Shown here: positions 60,977 through 64,000 of the stretch, in pieces
Layout of the letters: each line of letters opens with the position of its first letter
Numbering within the stretch: the first letter of the stretch is position 1
Source: Symbiodinium natans
Taxonomy: Eukaryota > Sar > Dinophyceae > Suessiales > Symbiodiniaceae
Direction of reading: 5' to 3'
DNA length: 64,000 nt
Assembly: GCA_905221605.1 (NCBI GenBank)
Contig: CAJNDS010002670.1
Span: 177,001-241,000, forward strand
Translations under genes and position numbers: made by a program
Notes under the pieces: generated by a model
Databases searched by the model: none
Told to the model about the DNA's origin: nothing
Seen by the model: the letters and a program-made list of their open reading frames with translations, nothing else

Positions 60977-62365
60977 ACCCTGAACCCTAAAGCCCCCAAG
61001 CCCCCAAACTCGCAGGCATGTGTTGTCTACCACACTGGACGCCCTCAAGCTCCTCCTCTTCCTGGTTTGCTTGATTGAGCCCTGGCAGCTACAACTCCTC
61101 GAGCCCCAAATCCCCCAAAACCCTTAAGCCCCCTGAGCCGCAAAACTCTAACCCGCCGCTCCCCTACAGACGGGGCCGGCTTGATTTCGATGGCGCAAAG
61201 CCGAACCAGGTCGTTCGCGCACCTCCCACAGCACGGAGGTCGGTAGCACCCACGGTTTTGCCCGTTCGACCTTAAACTGGCCGGGGTAGTGGAAGAGTTT
61301 TTTTGGAAGTAGGCAGTTGACTTGAGTTTAGGCCTCAACCCGACAAGGAATACGTAGGTAGAAAGGTGGTCGATGGCCCTGCACAATCGGGAGAGAGCTG
61401 CTCTTCGCACCTGACGACTCCTTCGAGCCTCTCTTCTGCTTCCTAAACCTTCGCAGCATCTGTGCCATACTACAGCAAAACACTACACCCTAAACCCTAA
61501 ACCCTCAACCCTAAACCCTAAACCCTAAACCCTAACCCTAAACCCAAACCCAGCAAACCCCCTAATTGCCCGCAGCCCCACAGACTCAAAAGCCTAAAGC
61601 CCGGAACTTGTAGAACCTGCGAAGGTCAGGCCGGGCTCTTGGGGGGCTAGGGTTTAGGGTTTCGGGTTTCGGGTTTCGGGTTTAGGGTTTAGGGTTTAGG
61701 GTTTAGGGCACCCTGGACCCTGCGCCCTACACCCTTCAAGTCCTGAGTAACCCCCCAAAGTCGCGGTTTACCGTTTCGGGTTCAGCATCTCAAGTGCAAG
61801 CATTCACCAAGAGGGTTCCTTTCTCCGGTATCGAATAATGATCGACCCAGCCACCCATTGGATCCCACAAACATTATGAAAATGTTTTACTTCTCGTTCT
61901 AACCCGAATTGTTGGTGCTTGTCCACGAATTGTTGGTGCTTGTCCGCGACTTGTTGGTGCCATTTTATTGGTGCTTGTCCACGAACTGTTGGTGCTTATC
62001 CACCAAATGTTGGTGCTTGACCATAAAAAATGATGCTCCACTACGAAGGCATCAGCCATTAAATGTACATAGGTTAGAGAGGGTTTACTGCTTAGGGCTT
62101 AGGGCTTAGGGCTTAGGGGCTTAGGGGCTTAGGGCTTCGGGCTTAGGGCTTAGGACTTCCGGCTTAGGGCTTAGGGCTTAGGGCTTAAGGCTTAAGGCTG
62201 AGGGCTTAGGGCTTCGGGCTTGAGGGCTTACCCTGGAGCCCCTTGTTTGGGAAGGTCCTGTTCTTCGGCACGATGCTCTACATGATCGAGCCCTCGGATT
62301 CAACCACGCTGCCGACGTACATCTACTGGTGCACAGTGACGGTCACCACCGTGGGCACCTGTGCC
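52070..62365 (+). CDS. Voltage-gated ion channel (Ion_trans family), S1 to pore exons; incomplete
   Basis: Exons: 52070-52118 (VSRVWLFLEAPL, pre-S1), 53071-53136 (S1, ALISHPLRNYLITATILFTLL), ~56041-56125 (S1-S2 linker, WQAGSEPFFTKDVEAYIQLG), ~56860-56925 (S2, LMCMEFVTHFVSSSSK), 57627-~57735 (S2-S3, FCKNPYNFIDFAALVPL), 60459-~60521 (S4, VVRQLKLIRRFQKLQLLLR with spaced basic residues), 61016-~61075 (S4-S5/S5, LSTTLDALKLLLFLVCL), 62255-62365 (S5 end and pore helix, VLFFGTMLYMIEP then WCTVTVTTVG). The order and spacing match one six-helix Kv-type domain in the plasma membrane. The pore helix ends TTVG, and the YGD expected next is not in this exon; a GC donor inside the Gly codon would put it in a further exon that I could not find, so S6 is missing. 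K+ selectivity is therefore likely but unproven. The N-terminus probably lies upstream (39.8-50.05 kb). Confidence 0.8.
53215..53315. repeat. CCCTAAACT nonamer array
   Basis: About ten copies of CTCCCTAAA, a 9-mer telomere-like variant, immediately after the S1 exon. Confidence 0.93.
54033..55333 (+). pseudogene. Ubiquitin-like/ankyrin-repeat protein pseudogene
   Basis: It begins with a ubiquitin-like N-terminus (MAMLRVFGAATGAPVAAL, then LKRYLQPLSGQPRFRG), broken by a stop at 54243-54245 and resumed in another frame (DSRTLADATLEAPDEVQLEL to 54388). Ankyrin repeats follow in at least three alternating frames: LLLEAGADKDR (about 54545), VVRLLLDAGADKDKSDGFCR (about 54630), VVRTLVDAGADKDKHDIW (about 54950), AGADKDKPDESALL (about 55095) and LLLEAGADKDQPD (about 55190). 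The last runs into a polyalanine tract coded by (GCT)n and a stop. Frequent frameshifts and no introns point to a decayed, probably retroposed, copy of a dinoflagellate ankyrin family gene. It sits between the S1 and S1-S2 linker exons of the channel gene, same strand. Confidence 0.82.
55232..55330. repeat. (GCT)n trinucleotide run
   Basis: About 31 uninterrupted CTG/GCT triplets, coding Ala in the frame of the last ankyrin repeat and Cys or Leu in the others. The minus strand would read (CAG)n. Confidence 0.97.
56940..57070. repeat. TTTAGGG array
   Basis: About 18 copies beginning almost at the donor of the S2 exon; CCCTAAA copies (57490-57600) precede the next exon. It is a clear example of the G-first, C-last intron order. 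Confidence 0.95.
58014..58373 (+). CDS. CCCH-like zinc-finger protein (dinoflagellate family)
   Basis: A 119-residue frame from ATG 58014 reads MAQECRFTFLGVLLEDEERG, then RSAPP, an Ala/Pro linker and GHPELCQRPC followed by GRQCEVGDACNYCHPHC. The motif C-x4-C-x8-C-x5-C-x2-CH after GHPELC is typical of a large family of short putative RNA-binding proteins in dinoflagellate genomes; ligand spacing suggests one zinc site. The family normally continues past the CH motif. Here the frame stops at 58371-58373, while a neighbouring frame stays open to 58468 (GAKIRIRGAMQTLRAELRDC), so a frameshift is possible. It has no introns and lies within the channel intron between the S3 and S4 exons, same strand. 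Confidence 0.6.
   Translation: MAQECRFTFLGVLLEDEERGKDLRTGRARSAPPLLCQAVPAAQAPAAVLPAVPSVDEAEEEPGRPQISVPVSAGRLGHPELCQRPCVHVASGRQCEVGDACNYCHPHCHVPVWPASAPW
58374..59060. other. Repeat-free island after the zinc-finger gene
   Basis: No telomere-like repeat until 59068. A frame at 58558-58761 (67 residues) shows no family features. It probably belonged to the inserted zinc-finger copy (3' flank) rather than to the channel intron proper. Confidence 0.4.
59068..59915. repeat. CCCTAAA and TTTAGGG arrays
   Basis: CCCTAAA at 59090-59170, TTTAGGG at 59278-59420, then a long CCCTAAA run at 59700-59912. A short non-repeat piece at 59172-59260 is open but not assigned to the channel. Confidence 0.93.
60003..60465. 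repeat. CCCTATAAA array, two poly-C tracts and a duplicated exon start
   Basis: CCCTATAAA copies (60003-60260) lead to a poly-C run (60287-60317) followed by CACTTGTTCAAGGTCGTCC (60321-60339). After CCCTAAA-like sequence a second poly-C run (60400-60436) is followed by the same 19-mer (60447-60465), which continues into the S4 exon. The acceptor TTCAAG and the exon start are thus doubled. Confidence 0.9.
60903..60985. repeat. CCCTCAA heptamer array
   Basis: About 11 copies directly before the exon at 61016. The segment 60590-60790 on the donor side holds GGGTTTA/GGGTTCA variants. Confidence 0.93.
61778..62090. mobile_element. Candidate element B: same ends as element A, different 21-bp core
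   Basis: It starts GGGTTCAGCATCTCAAGT, then GCAAGCATTCAC, a divergent 40 bp, and GATCCCACAAACATTATGAA with AATGTTTTACTT, paralleling the left end of element A. The core (61905-62030) is a tandem of about five 21-mers of the type GAATTGTTGGTGCTTGTCCAC, unrelated to the core of A. The right end has CATTAAATGTACATAGGTTA and GAGAGGGTTTA, similar to the right end of A. It lies in the intron between the S5 exons of the channel. Confidence 0.55.
62091..62232. repeat. GGGCTTA heptamer array
   Basis: About 18 copies of GGGCTTA with GGGCTTC variants between element B and the pore exon. Confidence 0.93.
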
Positions 62366-64000
62366 TGGCTTGCAACTAAAAAGTTTAGGGTTTAGGGTTT
62401 AGGGTTCAGGGTTTAGGGTTTAGGGCCCTAGAACCCTGTGGCCCTAAAACCCTAAGCCCTAAACCCTAAACCCTAAAGCCCGAGAGACCTAAAACCCCAA
62501 AGACTAAACCCTAACCCTAAACCCTAAACCCTAAACCCTAAACCCTAAACCCTAAACCCTAAACCCTAAACCCTAAACCCTAAACCCTAAACCCTAAACC
62601 CTAAACCCTAGAACCCTAACTCCTTGAATCCCTGTACGTTCAGCCCCGCTGATGCCATGCCTGGGTTCTGCGGGGCGGACCCAGCTATTTCGTGTTCTAA
62701 GACTTTAGGGTTTAGGGTTTAGGGTTTAGGGTGTGAGGGTGTCTTACCAGCTGGTGGGGTTTAGGGTTTCGGGTTTCGGGTTTTGGGTTTTGGGTTTTGG
62801 GGTTTGGGGTTTAGGGACTCTGTAGGGTTCTGGGGGTAGTGGGGTTGCTGAGCCAGATTGCATTCAGGCTCGTGTGAAGCTTTGCTTGCCCGCTTGTGGG
62901 TGCCTCGAAAACCCCTAAGTCCAAAGTCCTGAGTCCTAAGTCCTAAGTCCTAAAACCTAAGCCCTAAAGTCCTAAAGCCATCCAGAAGCCCACCTCCAAA
63001 CCCCAAACCCTCCGACCCATCTTCCGAAAGCCCACCCGAGAAGTTTAGGGGGCACTTGTTCCCAGGGTTTAGGGTTTAGGGGTTTCGGGGTTTTAGGGTT
63101 TCGGGGTTTCGGGGTTTAGGGTTTCTGGGTTTAGGGATCTTCCTGAAGGGGGGGAGGGTGGGGTGGGGTGGTAATCTCCGAAATGTCCTGAAACCCTAAA
63201 CCCTACACCCTATAAGGGTCTTTGTTTCTGTTTCTTAGGGTTTAAGCATATGTTTGGGTTGTTTGGGGGGGTTTAGGGTTTATAGGGTTTTAGGGTTCTT
63301 ACGGCTTTTGGGGTTCTTGGGGTTTAGAAGTTCACACCCAACCCGAAGAAGCCTGCCGGGCCGCCTTTCAGGTGACATGGCCCCCGTGACATGGGGAGGG
63401 AAGGCCGCATTGATTTGTCTGGTTTAGGGTTTAGGGTTTAGGGTTTGGGGTTTGGGGTTTAGGGTTTAGGGTTTGGGGTTTGGGGTTTAGGGTTTAGGGT
63501 TTAGGGTTTAGGGTTTGGGGTTTAGGGTTTAGGGTTTAGGGTTTGGGGTTTAGGGTTTAGGGTTTGGGGTTTAGGGTTTGGGGTTTAGGGTTTAGGGTTT
63601 GGGGTTCACTTCGAGTTCTGGCCGTCGGGTTTATAGGGGTGGGAGTGGGAGTTGCCCTGAAACCTTGGACCTGCAACCCTAAACCAAAAGGGCCCACATC
63701 AGGGGGTTTAGGGCTTAGGATTTAGGGTTTAGGGTTTAGTGTTTAGGGTTTAGGGTTTAGCCCTACACGAAATAGTCACAGGGACTCGGGACACCGTTGT
63801 TCTCAAGGGGGTTGGTTTAGGGGTTTTCCTGGCTATTCTCCTTGTGGTTCTGCACCAGGGCCACGCCTTTAAACCCCCCAAACCCCAACCCCAAACCCCC
63901 AACCCCCAACCCCAAACCCCAAAACCCAAAACGCTAAACCCGAAACCCCAAACCCCAAACCCCAAACCCCATACCCGAAGTTGACACCGGCATTGGTGTG
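62366..64000. repeat. Telomere-like arrays to the window end
   Basis: TTTAGGG (62378-62425), CCCTAAA (62510-62610), TTTAGGG (62703-62730), a mixed TTTAGGG/TTTGGGG run (63420-63605) and CCCCAAA copies (63870-63970). Islands at 62635-62700 and 63330-63375 (KFTPNPKKPAGPPFR after TTTAG) might be small exons of the channel, but they do not supply the missing YGD filter or S6. Confidence 0.75.

Noticed and set aside
15360-64000. Chromosome end or interstitial telomere fusion
   Set aside because: Telomeric heptamers occur throughout nearly 50 kb in both orientations between conserved exons of intact genes, which is an intronic repeat pattern and not a telomere.

Overview
This is nuclear DNA of a eukaryote, most likely a dinoflagellate. 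Five lines of evidence point there. (1) A translation elongation factor gene is of the EFL type rather than EF-1alpha. (2) Genes are cut into many short exons (20 to about 400 nt) whose introns end in AG but begin with GT, GC or GA; mixed donors of this kind are a known dinoflagellate trait. (3) An ankyrin array with the spacer GADKDK and a ubiquitin-like N-terminus, and (4) a short CCCH-like zinc-finger protein with an SAPP motif, both resemble large families I know from Symbiodiniaceae-type genomes. (5) Essentially all intronic space is filled with plant/alveolate-type telomeric heptamers (TTTAGGG / CCCTAAA) and their variants. The species cannot be named from sequence alone. I see no rRNA, tRNA, CRISPR array or prokaryotic operon.

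Layout. 1-1.05 kb: no recognisable gene. 1.05-2.66 kb: EFL gene, with one intron and a frame-breaking deletion. 2.72-3.06 kb: exons of an EF-hand protein. 3.74-7.35 kb: AT-rich tandem array built as a giant inverted repeat. 7.4-13.2 kb: polypyrimidine/polypurine domain with long (CT)n and (GA)n runs and diverged segmental repeats. 13.4-15.4 kb: microsatellites and unassigned DNA. 15.45-17.75 kb: an Alba-like protein gene. 18.85-33.78 kb: a nearly complete leukotriene-A4-hydrolase-like M1 aminopeptidase, about 26 exons, stop codon at 33778-33780. 34.04-34.97 kb: an intronless caspase-like (C14) protein with a C-terminal membrane anchor. 35.06-35.67 kb: thrombospondin type-1 / Cys-rich exons. 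39.8-50.05 kb: many short exons of a Ser/Pro-rich protein, probably the cytosolic N-terminus of the next gene. 52.07-62.37 kb: exons of a voltage-gated ion channel (S1 to pore). An ankyrin pseudogene (54.03-55.33 kb) and a CCCH zinc-finger gene (58.01-58.37 kb) lie inside its introns. All recognised genes are on the + strand, as expected for dinoflagellate unidirectional clusters.

The genes do not form an obvious pathway. What unites the window is its architecture. The telomere-like arrays sit inside introns, often G-rich (TTTAGGG) near the 5' splice site and C-rich (CCCTAAA) near the 3' splice site, so that an intron transcript could fold on itself. In several introns the repeat itself supplies the GT donor (GTTTAGGG). 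A second candidate novelty is a pair of elements (36.82-37.32 and 61.78-62.09 kb) with conserved ends but unrelated 21-bp tandem cores.

Exon boundaries were placed by eye, from reading frame, AG/donor signals and remembered family alignments. Those given to the base for the hydrolase are mostly supported by exact codon joining; the others are approximate.
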